Shown here piece after piece: positions 1-9,720 of a DNA stretch of 64,000 nt. Positions within the stretch are counted from its first letter, which is position 1, and each line of letters opens with the position of its first letter. Below the pieces are notes generated by a model that did no database searches, was not told the DNA's origin, and saw only the letters and a program-made list of their open reading frames with translations. The DNA is taken from positions 248,321 through 312,320 of the forward strand of contig SSNU01000087.1 of the NCBI GenBank assembly GCA_012064415.1. The letters are read 5' to 3'. Source of the stretch: Gyrodactylus bullatarudis. Its lineage: Eukaryota > Platyhelminthes > Monogenea > Gyrodactylidea > Gyrodactylidae. Both the position numbers and the translations under genes were made by a program.

Positions 1-522
1 AATTGTAAAATTAATATTTTCCTCAGATATAAAGCTTTTATTCAAGAATCGATCAAAAAACATTTAGTTAGTTTATTATTATTCGGGTTCGAAATTACCG
101 TACGAAAATTAGTTTATTTTTTCCATTATTACTTTTTGTGGGTTAATTTATTAATTGAAAAAATGCATTTTAGATATTTTCAACAACAGTTAGTTTTATG
201 ATTTGATGACATAAATTTAAAATATGATAAAAGATAAAAATAATAAATTTTTCATGGTCCAAGGTGGAATTTGACATCTTAAATTAGAAGGTGTAGAGAA
301 GATTCAATTGAAATATAACTCTCTTTTCATTGAACAATCCGATTATCGAAATCTCTAAAGAAAATTTTATAGACTTGGAGTCAACTAAGTTTTAAACAAA
401 AAAAATTATATTCATACTCAATAAAAAAATAAAGATTCAAGATCTAGAGAGAGCATCACTGTGTCTTGACAGTTTATTTCTTTTATTTTATCTACGAAGT
501 CGAGGTTTCTTTGATACTATGT
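1..522. other. AT-rich non-coding stretch
   Basis: No reading frame with recognisable protein similarity and no terminal repeats were seen. It lies beyond the end of the minus-strand PLE fragment that starts at 523, and could be old transposon sequence. Confidence 0.4.
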
Positions 523-1096
523 TCACTTTTTGAGAATTGGTTTTAATGATTCGGCAAACAATTTCGCGATTCCGTTAAGTGCTGATTCGCTCATATCTAA
601 AATTGGTCTGAATTTTATGGTTTCTGGATGATCATCCGGTGACATTTTGTGTTTTTTTGGTTTTCCGTATAGTCGATTTATGTTGCTATTCGTGACTCTG
701 AGTTCTTTGAACTTGGTTTCATTAATCACCTTGTTTGCTAGAAGCAATTTCAGTTCGCCTTTGCACTTGTTTTCCAAGTTTTTGGGGTTGAAATCAATTG
801 TCTTCTTTTTCGTTCGAGTGAATTTTGTTGTGTCTTTCAATATCATTTCCATACGTAGTCTTCTAAATAAGGGCTAGGCCGATTCCTTTGTCTTGTTACA
901 ATGAGGTCTTCTTTTCTTTTGAGTCTATTAATGGGTGTTATATGTCTTTTCTGGAGGAAGAGAAATTCAATTTTCTCTTTCATAAAATCTGCACATATTG
1001 CTGCAGTATTTATTTGAAAGCTTTCGAATTCTTAACTTGGGCTAAATTTGTGGTTTTAGGTTTCGTCAAGAAATCTTTCAAAGCCTACTTTTATTT
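523..1096 (-). pseudogene. PLE reverse transcriptase, N-terminal fragment
   Basis: This is the N-terminal part of a Penelope-like element RT read on the minus strand. The open part (852 to 523) has the PLE finger motif RLYGKPKKHK followed by KFRPILDMSESALNG, the counterpart of the usual LYGLPKIHK ... LRPIVS pair. Upstream, from about 1010, frame-broken sequence matches the start of the RT domain (FLQKRHITPINRLKRKEDL, then a degraded TKPDKG-like patch), with stops and at least one frameshift. The catalytic core is missing: the copy stops at 523 before motif A. Oddly, the N-terminus follows the GIY-YIG end of another PLE copy (1097-1420) on the same strand with almost no spacer, so the two form a head-to-tail junction. 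It cannot make a working protein. Family assignment is firm; exact ends are approximate. Confidence 0.8.
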
Positions 1097-1740
1097 CTAT
1101 ACTGTCGTCTCCCTGTTTTTTAGACAAAATGGAGAATTCGAAACTAAAGCAGCATGTTTCTCTTGTTTGATATGCCTAGTAACCGCAGTATCCTTATTCT
1201 GATGATCATTTGATCTTGTAGACAGCTTCCTTATGGTTCTACCTATGTAAGAAGCAACATAGTCAAATTGGAATTTATAAAATAGTAGAGTCTTCTCTTC
1301 TGGCTTGAGCAAATCTTTACGAATCAAACTAAACAGTCTCTGTGTTTTGAATACAATTTTTAATAGTATATTATTTTGATATTGACTGATGAGATTGTCT
1401 TCTTCTAATGTCATTACCAAAACCGTCGCCTTTGAAGTTGAACCTCATGGAAATTTTTGTTTTCTTAATTTCATCTGTATTGACATCTTCATCCCTATTA
1501 TCTGAAACATGTGTCTACGAATTTATTAGGATAACTATTTTCCATCAACTTCGAGTTTTCTATTTCATTCAGTTATTCATCCGGACTTGCTATTCTTCTT
1601 ATCATCTTCCCTAGCCAACTCTATGCGATATAGGACTGGAACTGGAATAATGGAGGTATTTCCATTGTCAGTCTTCTTCTTGAAAATATTTGATCCATCA
1701 TCTTTTCTAGTCATTTTATCATCTAAAGATAGAAATATCG
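1097..1740 (-). pseudogene. PLE RT C-terminus plus GIY-YIG endonuclease
   Basis: This minus-strand piece holds the end of a PLE polyprotein: the RT C-terminal part (1740-1577; SLDDKMTRKDDGS, a degraded form of the SFLDVKLTRREDGS motif seen at 29.5 kb), a linker (about 1576-1421), and the GIY-YIG endonuclease (1420-1097). The endonuclease shows YKFQ, then ASYIGRTIRKLSTRSNDH and DTAVTRHIKQEKHA. In PLEs this domain nicks target DNA for target-primed reverse transcription. One cysteine of the usual CDCG pair before ASYIG is lost (FDYVASYIG). The frame breaks between RT and linker, and the last part of the domain, after the DDS motif, is replaced by the N-terminus of another copy. The upstream end is cut by the palindrome starting at 1732. 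Clearly a dead copy. Confidence 0.85.
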
Positions 1741-2443
1741 GATAACTTACAATTCCTGCAAATGAACTGAAGAAAATGAAACAAGCAATAACACGCAACG
1801 TGAAGACATAGTGAGCAGTTACTTATGGATGGATTCCTAAAGTGCAAAGAGGCCTAAGCCTGGATAAGAAACGGAAGAATCCGCGAGGAAACAGATTTTT
1901 CAACTCATCCCGCTCCCTGAGCAACAAAACTTTGAACCGATGGAAGGGCAAATTATGCAATGCAATGAATGTAGTCCGGGATTATGTCTGATGACACTCT
2001 AAATAAAACGTTCATCACTCATTATTTGCTTGTTCTCAAACTTTCCCCACGAGTCTAGTATAGAGTAATAAACAATTCATTTATTAATTGCTTTAACCTA
2101 CTTTAAAAACTTTAACCTACTTAACTTAAAACTTTAACTGAAACAAGCAAATAATGAGTGATGAACGTTTTATTTAGAGTGTCATCAGACATAATCCCGG
2201 ACTACATTCATTGCATTGCATAATTTGCCCTTCCATTGGTTCAAAGTTTTGTTGCTCAGGGAGCGGGATGAGTTGAAAATTCTGTTTCCTCGCGGATTCT
2301 TCCGTTTCTTATCCAGGCTTAGGTCTCTTTGCACTTTAGGAATCCATCCATAAGTAACTGCTCACTATGTCTTCACGTTGCGTGTTATTGCTTGTTTCAT
2401 TTTCTTCAGTTCATTTGCAGGAATTGTAAGTTATCCGATATTT
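1732..2443. repeat. Large palindrome with 303-bp arms
   Basis: Left arm 1732-2034 and right arm 2142-2443 are reverse complements with only about three mismatches noticed by eye; the spacer is 107 bp and has repeated CTTTAACCTACTT-like motifs. Both arms abut PLE sequence pointing outward: minus-strand RT on the left, plus-strand RT on the right. It could be inverted PLE terminal repeats or a foldback element. No transposase is encoded. The high arm identity suggests a recent origin or gene conversion. Confidence 0.9.
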
Positions 2444-2444
2444 A

Positions 2445-2768
2445 TATCAAACAATCACTTCATGTGATGATATCTTTAAATGTAAGAAAGATGAGGTTGC
2501 CATGGGTTCACCTCTTAATCCTCTATTAGCAGATATCTTTCTAGGTTAGTTGGAACTTAATAAAATGTCAGAAACTATCAATTCTTTCACTAATGTTTAC
2601 ATCAGATGTGTTGATGACACTTTTATTTTGGTAAAACCCAATGTATCAGCAGATGACTTACTCTCAAAGGTGAACGCGTTTCATCAAAACATTAAGTTTT
2701 CAATGGAAAAGAAGTCTTGTAATGTTTTCAGTTCTTTAGATGATAAAATGACTAGAAAATGGCTCTAA
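2445..2768 (+). pseudogene. PLE reverse transcriptase catalytic-core fragment
   Basis: This plus-strand fragment covers two diagnostic PLE RT motifs. Around 2490-2530 it encodes EVAMGSPLNPLLADIFLG, the motif that positions template and nucleotide, followed by an in-frame stop at about 2548. Around 2605-2640 it encodes YIRCVDDTFILVKP, containing the VDD of the catalytic YVDD box. It continues to SSLDDKMTRK, the same place where the minus-strand copy at 1740 begins, then loses frame. The upstream end touches the right arm of the palindrome, so everything before motif B' is missing. It lacks the first catalytic aspartate (motif A) and the endonuclease. A related fuller 3' copy is at 29415-30243. 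Confidence 0.85.
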
Positions 2769-4096
2769 TGGAATCAATACCAAACTGATTATTTATACCA
2801 ACATGAATAAAACATATGGTTAACATTGAATTCGTGCATATTTTACAAAAAATTACTTGAAATATCCTTATAACGATTTCAAATATAATTACATCAAGAA
2901 AGGAGATACTGTAAGTAACCACTAACTGATCCATACTTTTATTATACTGTCATACGAAGAATATAATTTTATTGAAAAAACTTGATAAAATCCATTGATT
3001 GAAATATTATTTTTATAAGAAACAAGCTCAAACTAACTGAATAGATTTCTTAATCATTGAAAAGCTGTTATTTATGAATTAATCAATGTATTTCGATTAA
3101 TATATTGTAAAAATTTTAATTCTCCTAAATTCGATCAGTTGAAACACGAATATTGAATAAGTATGGACTAATTACGAATAAACAATGCTTCAATACGGAA
3201 AGCTTTTCACTAATTTTGTAAAGCTCACAACCTGTAAGCATTCTCTCCATTTTGTAAAAGTGTGGACTAATTTCGAACGAGAATTATTCTAATTTCGAAT
3301 AACTATATACGTTTTTTGTGTATGCTTCTTTCATTTTTGTCTAGCTGTTCATTAATTTTGTACAGCTCTCCTCTAACTTCGAAAAACGACTATAATAAGA
3401 AGGGTAATTAGTTGTTACTAATTACTACCTCTCTGAACTCAAAATTCAAACCCATCATTAGCTGATAAGGAAAATACAATTTTACACCTCAACTTTTATA
3501 AAGAAAATTTGATAATGGTTTTTTGGTAGAAATATATTTTTTTGTATAAAAATAAAATCAATGAAAATAAAAAATATATGTTATGGGTGCCGGTACTGAT
3601 CTAGTCTTTATTCCTATGTGAGAATTGGAAGACTTGTTAGCAGACATCAAGGCAGATGAAATTGAATTTTTCGAGTGGTATTTGCAAAACTATACCTATA
3701 CGAAGATGATACCTTACTAAACTCTCGTTTTGACGTTTTCAAGTGTTACAATGTCAACGTTTTAAGGTAAAATGAAAAATGATTTGAATTTATTATAAAT
3801 TTAGGGATCGAAGCATTATTCGTTGAATTAATTATCAATGTTTCTTTGATTTCATTTTCATTATGCCTAAAAATGATTATTGCATTAGAAAAAGAGCTTT
3901 ATTGTGAGGATTGTAATTGTCTAAAAATTGCCAAAATCAACTTTATCTCAGAGTCAACAGTATCGAGAAAACAAACTTTCAAGAGAGGAGAGAAATACTG
4001 AAGAAAGGGTTGATAATATTGTGGAAAAATAATCCATTGAAAGATTCCATTCAACATTGAAAGATTGTTGTGACGAGGTAAGAAGAAATTCTTGAA
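2769..4096. other. No gene seen; AT-rich repeats
   Basis: No supported gene. The first 200 bp may be degraded PLE sequence. A short stretch at 3640-3720 reads LLADIKADEIEFF, which recalls the PLE LLADIF motif but has no flanking support. Confidence 0.35.
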
Positions 4097-4190
4097 TACA
4101 GGTAAAAGCCCTTTAAAGTGAGAAGAGTTGTAAATAAATCCCACCGCATCTCATCACTATCCTCAATATTCAATGATTAGGCCAATAGAA
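4091..4190 (+). repeat. Single-ended relic of the TACAGGT terminal repeat
   Basis: The sequence from TACAGGTAAAAG to CCAATAGAAAT is a diverged copy of the inverted repeats at 23697-23810 and 29114-29220, starting with the same TA-CAGGT end. No partner end was found nearby, so it is probably a solo or truncated terminal repeat of a pogo-like element. Confidence 0.6.
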
Positions 4191-4514
4191 ATCGAGGAAA
4201 TTTCAACTTGAAATTTTTATTATTTTTTGAATTTTATTTCAGAGCAACCCAAAATATTTTATTAGAATGGCACTGATAATGAATAATAGTAAAATACACT
4301 AAACTCTCTAAAATTGTATGACTGGAAAACCATTCTGCAGAACCTTAACTCGATTAATAAGAAAAATAATTTTTTCTTGTCATAAAAAGTATAAAAATAA
4401 TACCATCTGATGTAGAATGAAAAACTTTCATACTTCCGTAAATCACAGCCAGAAAATCTCAGCTAAAAACTATACGAGTTTAAAGTTTTTATTTTTTAGT
4501 TTTCAAATGAATAA

Positions 4515-4705
4515 TTATACCGAAAAATTGTAAATGGTGTTAATTAAGATTTCATAATGAAAATTTTATCACTATTCACAAACATCCCATTGAAAGAGCC
4601 AAGTATGATTCAATCAAATTTTAAAAACAATGTCAACCAATAATTTAATTCTTAAAACCTATATATTCAGCATGTATCACACTGATGAATATGCACAAGA
4701 TGGTA
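4515..4705 (+). repeat. pLTR-like repeat relic with decayed hammerhead 5' half
   Basis: It matches parts of the inverted arms at 35056-35316 and 36250-36511: GAAAAATTGTAAATGGTG at about 4523, and the run up to GCATGTATCACACTGATGA at about 4670-4687. The hammerhead 5' half (helix I strand and CTGATGA) is present, but the sequence diverges before the GAAA box, so the ribozyme is dead here. Confidence 0.65.
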
Positions 4706-5520
4706 TAATTTATAAATGTGTAAGGATAAAATCTAAATAGAGACGAACTTTAAAAAAAAGGGTATTCATGATAAATTCAAATGAATTCTAGAGCTCTGAT
4801 TAGTATATTCGCTCTTGAAGTTGCTGTGAAAGACTGCGAATTGAAGCGTCCCTCAAAAAGTTTTATACGTCTGTAAAGATGCGCCAAGGACGTTCCTTTA
4901 GCAACCTCTGAAGGTTTTAATTGTGATAGAAAGGTAGAGAGAGAAATTTTGAGATGAGAATAATAAATTCGAGGAAATTTTCTTTGGGGTCATTTTTGGA
5001 AATATTTAGGGTTATTTTAAGGTAAAATGTCTTTGTATTCTTTTGTTGAATAAGTTACACAAAATATTACAAAGCTGTCTGAATAGTTCGATACAGAAAA
5101 TTTGCTATAATTCGAAAATTATTATTATCCTAAAATTCTACTAAATTGGATTAAATTAAGGTTTAAAAATTCTCTGTGTATTAAAATCCTGAACATTTTA
5201 AAGGATTTCGTCAGGACTCATGAGAATTAATGAATCAGTTTAACAGTGTCCCTTCTTTTCAAAAAAAAAATTACTGTGAAAAGTTTTTGCAGCTTTGAAA
5301 AAAAAATTAGTAGTTGTTGGAATATAAAAATAACATTTGATCACTTTAAAAGAGAAACTTCGTAAGTTGATTCTTAGTTTTTTGAAGAATATCGAATCTA
5401 ATCGTTTAATTTAAACAAGAAGGTATTTAATCACAAAATTCATGAAGAAAAATATTGAGCAAATTGAAAAATTTAAGACTAGGAATAATTATCTTCATTT
5501 CCCATTTATGTGAAAACCCT
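4706..5520. other. No gene seen
   Basis: AT-rich sequence with frequent stops in all frames and no recognisable motif. It separates two partial copies of the same pLTR-like repeat. Confidence 0.3.
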
Positions 5521-5590
5521 ATATATATTCCACTTATCAAACTTATTGGTATGTCCGAAATAAAGGCTCTTATTTGTGAAAATATTGCCT
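5521..5590 (+). ncRNA. Decayed hammerhead of the pLTR type
   Basis: TCCGAAATAAAGGC followed by CTTATTTGTGA matches the 3' half of the hammerhead at 36455-36496. The catalytic box reads CTTATTG rather than CTGATGA, so cleavage is not expected. Helix III (ATAA/TTAT) is intact, and the helix I strand is TCAAA against TGTGA. Confidence 0.5.
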
Positions 5591-5845
5591 TTTTTCTTTT
5601 ATTTAAATTAAATCCGCATTGGTAACAAATGTCTCTGCGCATCTCTAAACGAAAAATCACTTTGCTAGTTTGGTAATTATCTGATTTTTTGCTCCTATCG
5701 ACAATAAACTTCCTCCTCGAGCAATATTCAGGATCGTCCGATTGAGAAATTACTTTTAACTTTTCTCCAAAATTTGCTCAATTTTATTTTAGATTACGAT
5801 TATCTATATTATTAGACATGAAACAATGTAAGTTACATGATAACA

Positions 5846-7390
5846 CGGCGTGTCACTTTTTTCGATCTGGGGATATCTAAATATACTAAAATGATCCTGA
5901 TCCGAAATTTGACGCAGATTCTGTATCTGATCTCAGAACCTCCGAATTGTATTCAGTTTTGGAGATATTCGTAAAAAACAAAAATTTTGCATTTGCTAAT
6001 TGATAAAATTCATTAAGAGAAATTAACTAATTGCCCAACGAATGGATATCATTAAATAGAAAATTAAATGATTTTTTAAAATTAAATTAAAAACAAATAA
6101 AATTTGTGTTTTCAAATTGACTCACGGCTTCAAATAGATCAAATTTCAAAATTTTCTTGGGCATTCTAGATCAAATTTTCTTTGTTAGTTCGATTAAGAC
6201 AACTCTCAACTCTGTCAGACATCGGCTTCAGGTGTGAAATTGGACTTTTTAAGATGTTGTTCAAAAATGGTATTTCCTTGGTAATATACTGTACTATATA
6301 TATAATGTAAATCCATATTGTGAACTCTTTTCGCCAATTAAAAAAAACTTTTTGAATAATATATATGTTACAGTATATTCTTAAAATCAGTTTTTATATA
6401 AATATCCTAGTATAATCTTAAAACCAGTAAAAAACTAGTATATCCTTAAAATAATTAAAATTTAGAGAATATCCTAATCTCGTACTGGACTTGTCAAGTT
6501 TGTCTTTTTTCTTATTCAAAAGTTTTAAGATAATATCAATATGGAATTAGTCACATTAATTTTTTACAATCCTCTGAAATCAAAACAACGAATCAAATAA
6601 AAATTTGACAGGATTCGTGAAAATTAGGCTTCGTGACTTTAGTCATGTCAAAGTCAGAAGAAGCAAGAGTAAGAGAAGCTTTCTAAAAATATTTGGAGGA
6701 TTTGAATTTTCAACCAGCTTTTCTCTCTGTTCTGAAAATCATTTAAATTTATAATTTTTCTGCAATATCATCAGGATTCAAAGTCTTACAGTGTGTTATT
6801 TTGAAAATAAGGTATTAAAATGATACTTTATTATAGCATGGTATTTTTATTCATATCAATGATCTAAATCTACAATTTTTCGAGGTCTAGAGCTGATTTT
6901 TATCGTTTAACAGTTTGTTGAGCTCAAAAATACCTCTGTCAAAGTAATTCGTGTAATTGTGAAAAGAAAGATCTTTCATGTAATTCTAAGTGCCATCATT
7001 TCCTGTCTTGCTCAAATAAATAAAAATTATAAACTGGAAATTTTGATCCAACTTTCATTACTTTCTTATGTGATAGTGATTAGGTCTCCAGTGATATCAT
7101 CTTGAAAGTTTTGAATAAGAAAAAAGACAAACTTGACAAGTCCAGTACGAGATTAGGATATTCTCTAAATTTTAATTATTTTAAGGATATACTAGTTTTT
7201 TACTGGTTTTAAGATTATACTAGGATATTTATATAAAAACTGATTTTAAGAATACACTGTAACATATACATGGAATATTTAGAAATAATGAATTAGATTG
7301 ACAAAATGAACTTACTTCATCTTTTAGGTCTCAAAATGTCTCATTCGAAACAAATCTAGACAATGCATGACATGCTTTACTACATAACCA
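5846..7390 (+). repeat. Dispersed repeat, paralogue of 37.6-38.3 kb, split by a MITE
   Basis: From CACGGCGTGTCACTTTTTTC to about 6365, and again from 7265 to about 7390, this region parallels 37636-38290 in order and orientation. Shared blocks include GACGCAGATTCTGTATCTG, CTCAACTCTGTCAGACATCG and TAGACAATGCATG. The MITE at 6366-7264 interrupts it exactly at a TATA. The copy at 37.6 kb lies inside an element with a 20+ bp TIR; that TIR is not visible here, so this copy is truncated. No coding capacity was seen. Confidence 0.8.
6366..7264. mobile_element. Non-autonomous Ginger-like element (TGTTACAGTA TIR)
   Basis: An 899-bp element begins TGTTACAGTATATTC and ends with the complement CTGTAACA. 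The arms are about 160 bp (6366-6529 and about 7107-7264) and nearly perfect. TATA is present on both sides (6362-6365 and 7265-7268) as a 4-bp target duplication. The related locus near 38165-38175 carries the uninterrupted sequence with a single TATA, so it acts as an empty site. TIR start and TSD match the coding Ginger element at 59158-61751 (TGTTACAGTAAATCC, TATA), which could be its source of transposase. No ORF is present. Confidence 0.88.
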
Positions 7391-7899
7391 ATCAGTTTAG
7401 AGGACAGTCTTAACTATGAGCGAATGAAAGGGGGAGTTTTTTCGAGTTCAATCCTGTGATTTTCTCAATTAACTTTTTGAATGAATGAATTTAGAATAAT
7501 AGCTGACTGTAAAATTATAAGCATCTTATGCGGTATGCATAATGCATGAAAAAAGTTCTCAATGTGTCATTAAACAATTAAGCATAGAAGATAGTCTGAT
7601 CATGTTAATTTTATCTTTAATTTAAGAAAATCAAATCTGTAAGCGGAAGAAAAATCTTATTATTTAATATACGATGTAAAAAGAAATATTATTAATTTAA
7701 CTTCTTTGTTTCAAATATGCAATGTAAAATCAATACGACATATTTTTGTTTATTTACAAAAGACAGCGCTTATCAAATAAAGGATCTTTATCCAAAAATA
7801 TTTTTCCAAGGAATACTAATTTTAAGAAACCACTGGAACTCAAGGAAGATTGGAAATATGAAGTTATCATTCTACAACAGACAAATACCTCAGTTTTAG
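7391..7899. other. No gene confidently seen
   Basis: AT-rich. A 62-residue frame at 7746-7934 may be the start of the LINE ORF1 relic that follows, because its tail (LEEIQSIKVEKE) is coiled-coil-like, but the match is weak. Confidence 0.3.
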
Positions 7900-8285
7900 A
7901 AGAAATTCAAAGTATAAAAGTGGAAAAGGAATAAATATCCTTATAAATATTCGTTTGAAGAACGTAAATCAGTTGATCTTAAGATAAACTCAATATTTAT
8001 TGAGATAAACCAACGAACTCAAAAATCAAAAAGACCTTATTATCTATAACTTTCCTGAATCTGAAAAGGACAAAACATGTGTCCGAAATTGTTTGAGTAA
8101 TCAAAACAATAAAATAGATAACATGTCAGTAGCAACACTTGAATTGGTTAGCCAGTTTCTGGTAAAATCTTGACAAGCTCAAAGATCCATAAACTTTTTT
8201 TCATTCAGAACAAAACATCTCTTCAAAAAATAGAATCCAGAGATAAAACCAATGTGCAACAGAGAGTTTAAAAATTGCTTAATTT
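7900..8285 (+). pseudogene. LINE ORF1 fragment
   Basis: This is a decayed copy of the ORF1 encoded at 24874-25545. Shared nucleotide blocks run from about 7960 (GTTGATCTTAAGATAAA, against GTTGATCAAAAAATAAA), through the segment encoding QRTEKSKNLIIYNLPESE in the fuller copy, to a part with translated similarity (SGKILTSSKIHKLFFIQNK against the SKIHRNFFIQNK region). In the family, ORF1 proteins bind element RNA and nucleic acid through an RRM-like fold. Frameshifts and stops occur every few dozen residues. Nothing of ORF2 follows: the ribozyme-bearing element begins at about 8325. Confidence 0.75.
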
Positions 8286-8324
8286 CGTCACAAAATGATT
8301 CACTGAATAACTAATACTTATATT

Positions 8325-8743
8325 GTTAGGACTCGTCAGTACACCATAGCCTGGATTCGAACACGGGTCTTGAACGTTGTGAGGCAACGCTTCTAACCAC
8401 TAGGCCAGTGTAAGGAGAGTGTTTCTGGATCCTGAGCGTTGTGAGTTATATGGATGTATATGAGTTGTTGTTGAATGTGATGTGTTGTATTGAGATCAGG
8501 ATCAGACAGAACTATATGAGTTGAGGATCGACCGAGGAAAGGAGGTTTAGAGAAGTTATATTGATCTCGCAGCGTGTCGGAGAGTGTGATTGAGGGTCAG
8601 CGTTGTTACCCAGTGCGCCACACCGGCGAGTGCGGTTGGATATGATTGGTTCACGATGTCGTGAGCACGACACCAGAACCCCCGTTCGTCTCCTATCACT
8701 CAACACTCCGCTAGTATTGACACCACCTGCACACTGGTTTTTT
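8325..8743 (-). mobile_element. tRNA-headed hammerhead element, copy 1 (head, truncated)
   Basis: Minus-strand copy of the short element best seen at 9721-10080. From its 5' end (8743) it has the AACCAGTGTGCAGG leader, a 268-bp insertion (8408-8675), the tRNA-like A box (TGGCCTAGTGG) and B-box region, and the first half of the hammerhead (CTGACGAGTCCTAAC). It then breaks off at 8325, so the GGACGAAA half is missing. The B box reads GTGTTCGAATCC, one base off the consensus. It follows the tail of another copy (8744-8922) directly on the same strand, as expected of a tandem insertion. Confidence 0.85.
8408..8675 (-). mobile_element. GC-richer insert, possibly a second tRNA-derived SINE
   Basis: This block is absent from the copies at 9721 and 11798, where the flanks join as TAGGCCA-GAACCCCC. 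On the minus strand it contains CGGTGTGGCGCACTGGG, close to the pol III A box and head of the SINE at 62464 (CGGTGTGGCGTAGTGG). A weak B-box-like CGGTCGATCC lies about 80 nt later. It could be a nested SINE or original sequence lost from the other copies at CCA microhomology. No poly(A) tail is visible. Confidence 0.45.
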
Positions 8744-8922
8744 GAATAAGCACAAAGTAAAAATTACATTGTTTTTAGTCATTAAACCTACTAGCTAAGT
8801 GTGGTCACTGGTTATTACTATATCCTTGTGAATCTAACTTGATTGAGATTGTCTTCTCACACCTAGAAATGTTAGGAATTCGGATAAGCAAGTGTCAATT
8901 CAAGGGAGTCAAATACCAACCT
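8744..8922 (-). mobile_element. tRNA-headed hammerhead element, copy 1b (tail only)
   Basis: It matches the 3' part of the element at 9721-9890 (AATAAGCAC..., GTGTGGTCACTGG, GAGATTGTCTTCTCACACCTAG) with about 10% differences. It stops before the hammerhead and joins the head of copy 1 directly, giving tail-to-head order on the minus strand. That order fits a dimer made from a circular or concatemeric template. Confidence 0.8.
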
Positions 8923-8932
8923 TTAGTTTATA

Positions 8933-9233
8933 GGAAATTGTCCCAAAAAAAGACAAATTTTGAGACCTTGAAAATGGCTAACTATTTTTCTTATTTCAAG
9001 AGATGACATAAAGGTAACAAATTATTTGAATTGGTTTCTCCATGGAAGTTTCTTTCTTTTTTTTCGATCTCTGTATATGTATAAATAATTTAAGATCGAA
9101 GAAAAAAAAGAAAGAAACTTCCATGGAGAAACCAATTCAAATAATTTGTTACCTTTATGTCATCTCTTGAAATAAAAAAAATAGTTAGCCATTTTCAAGG
9201 TCTCAAAATTTGTCTTTTTTTGGGACAATTTCC
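8933..9233. mobile_element. 301-bp hairpin MITE
   Basis: Arms 8933-9069 and 9093-9233 are almost perfect reverse complements, starting GGAAATTGTCCC and closing GGGACAATTTCC, around a 23-bp centre. The whole unit would fold into one long stem. No coding capacity. The near-identity suggests recent insertion; the transposase family is unknown. Confidence 0.88.
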
Positions 9234-9264
9234 TTCTAGGCCATGTACCTTGAAAAAGATTTCT

Positions 9265-9345
9265 CTGGGTCTTTAAGGGTTAAGTGGATTTTAGGACCTG
9301 TTTGAAAAACTACGTGAATTACTTAATCATAGTAATCTCCCCCAC
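9265..9345 (+). repeat. PLE 3'-end relic
   Basis: The block with TTAAGTGGATTTT and TTTGAAAAACTACGTGAATTACTTA matches the sequence that follows the PLE hammerhead at about 30500-30550. It is therefore the extreme 3' end of a PLE with no coding part attached. Confidence 0.65.
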
Positions 9346-9720
9346 CTGATCAAAAAAATCTTAGACAAATATTATATTTTAACTCTTGATTTTTTTTAAA
9401 GAGAGTTGCTACATACATTAACACTAGTGTCAAAGTATTTCGAATTTACGATTAGATATTATGTGTTATGAAAATGCATACTATTTTTTTCTAATTGTTA
9501 ATTATTCATTTCTATTTTTGTTTTTTTCTTCCTTAAATAATCACATAATTTTAGATAATCTCTCATGATGAATTATGTTTTATTTACAAGTCTTTGTTTT
9601 AACTTGTTAAGAATCAATAGCTTTCATTAGTATTCTATCTTTTGAAATAGTTGCAAAAGCTAATGGCGAAAATTTCCAGAACATTAGACTGAGCCTCTCA
9701 TTTTATTAACTATTATTATA
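9346..9720. other. No gene seen
   Basis: AT-rich sequence with no recognised motif or inverted repeat, ending where the ribozyme-bearing element begins. Confidence 0.3.

Noticed and set aside
1379..1400. A hammerhead box (CTGATGAG) near 1384
   Set aside because: It is on the strand opposite the PLE reading frame, encodes part of the linker, and has no GAAA partner or flanking helices.
3636..3720. A PLE RT motif (LLADIKADEIEFF)
   Set aside because: Only one short word matches; the neighbouring MGSP and VDD motifs are missing.
3899..4144. A minus-strand protein of 81 residues
   Set aside because: It overlaps the TACAGGT repeat relic, has low-complexity composition and no motif.
5427..5660. 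A minus-strand protein of 77 residues
   Set aside because: It overlaps the pLTR-type hammerhead relic and shows no domain.
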